Source of the DNA: Bacillota bacterium
Lineage (GTDB): Bacteria > Bacillota > Dethiobacteria > DTU022 > JAAZDU01
Direction: 5' to 3'
Length of the DNA: 7,072 bases
Assembly (NCBI GenBank): GCA_012512665.1
Contig: JAAZDU010000127.1
Location: 1-7,072, forward strand
Shown: positions 6,762-7,072 of the stretch, piece by piece
Layout of the letters: the number at the start of each line of letters is the position of its first letter
Numbering within the stretch: position 1 is the first letter of the stretch
Notes under the pieces: generated by a model
The model's input: only the letters and a program-made list of their open reading frames with translations
Databases searched by the model: none
What the model was told of the DNA's origin: nothing
Position numbers and translations under genes: made by a program

Positions 6762-7072
6762 CTAAAGGTCAAAATCAACCATTTTTTCGGCTACCTGCTC
6801 AAAAGATAATCTGGACTCATCGGTATATTCTTCCCACTTCTCCTGGCTCCAAACTTCTACGCGGTTAGATACACCAATCACTACAACATCACGCTTAATC
6901 CCGGCGTAATTTCTTAAATTAGAGGGAATAAGAACCCTTCCCTGACGATCCTGCTCCACTTCTACCGCACCGGAGAAAAAAAACCTCATAAAAGCACGGG
7001 CATCAGCCTTGGTAAAAGGCAGGGCTTTTAATTTCCTTTCTATCAGGGCCCATTCGCGCTGGGGATAAACAA
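6762..7072 (-). CDS. mraZ: Transcriptional regulator MraZ, C-terminal part (5' end outside window)
   Basis: MraZ is a DNA-binding protein with two SpoVT/AbrB-like domains. In studied bacteria it binds repeats upstream of its own gene and regulates the dcw cluster. The reading frame is open to the right edge of the window. Upstream of the internal ATG at 6989 it reads [20 protein letters not shown] then KADARAF, which matches the linker after the first MraZ domain. The second domain follows as [31 protein letters not shown] and [14 protein letters not shown], with the typical D-x-x-G-R-hydrophobic-I-P strand-turn motif, and the protein ends KMVDFDL. About 102 C-terminal residues are present and roughly 40 N-terminal residues, with the promoter region, lie beyond the window. 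Starting the gene at 6989 would wrongly remove the first domain. The stop TAG lies 23 nt before the rsmH ATG. Confidence 0.95.
   Translation of the reverse strand, partial: VYPQREWALIERKLKALPFTKADARAFMRFFFSGAVEVEQDRQGRVLIPSNLRNYAGIKRDVVVIGVSNRVEVWSQEKWEEYTDESRLSFEQVAEKMVDFDL

Noticed and set aside
1..7072. A hidden novel system (defence, mobile element, CRISPR, toxin-antitoxin) in the window
   Set aside because: Every stretch is accounted for by seven conserved dcw genes with intact motifs. No extra gene, repeat array or unexplained region larger than about 93 bases remains.

Overview
The window holds part of a division and cell-wall (dcw) gene cluster from a low-to-middle GC, Gram-positive, probably endospore-forming bacterium of the Firmicutes, most likely in the Clostridia. 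All seven genes lie on the minus strand, so transcription runs from the right edge to the left edge. The order in transcription sense is mraZ (5' end cut off by the window), rsmH, ftsL, a SpoVD-type class B penicillin-binding protein with two PASTA domains, murE, murF, and mraY (3' end cut off by the window). Gene order, the meso-diaminopimelate motif in MurE, the AGGAGG-like ribosome binding sites and the SpoVD-like cysteines all fit this assignment. The exact genus cannot be read from the sequence.

Right part (5382-7072): mraZ encodes the DNA-binding regulator of the cluster, rsmH a 16S rRNA methyltransferase, and ftsL a small membrane divisome protein. Middle (3263-5362): a transpeptidase that cross-links peptidoglycan at a division or spore-cortex site. 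Left part (1-3169): MurE adds meso-diaminopimelate to the nucleotide precursor, MurF adds D-Ala-D-Ala, and MraY moves the finished phospho-MurNAc-pentapeptide onto undecaprenyl phosphate. The genes therefore link precursor synthesis to septal cross-linking.

The genes are packed tightly: a 4-nt overlap at murE/murF, and gaps of about 20-30 nt elsewhere. The one longer gap is about 93 nt between the PBP gene and murE. It contains two TATAAT boxes and is the only plausible place for an internal promoter. There is no gene-free stretch over 300 bases, and I saw no RNA gene, mobile element, CRISPR array or clear terminator.

Several start codons need care. The visible mraZ ATG at 6989 is internal and the frame stays open to the window edge. 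murE most likely starts at a TTG (3169), the PBP at an ATG (5362) downstream of an in-frame GTG, and ftsL at a GTG (5750). The rsmH start is ambiguous. I found no sign of an undescribed system. This is a conventional, intact dcw segment, and the findings are refinements within it.
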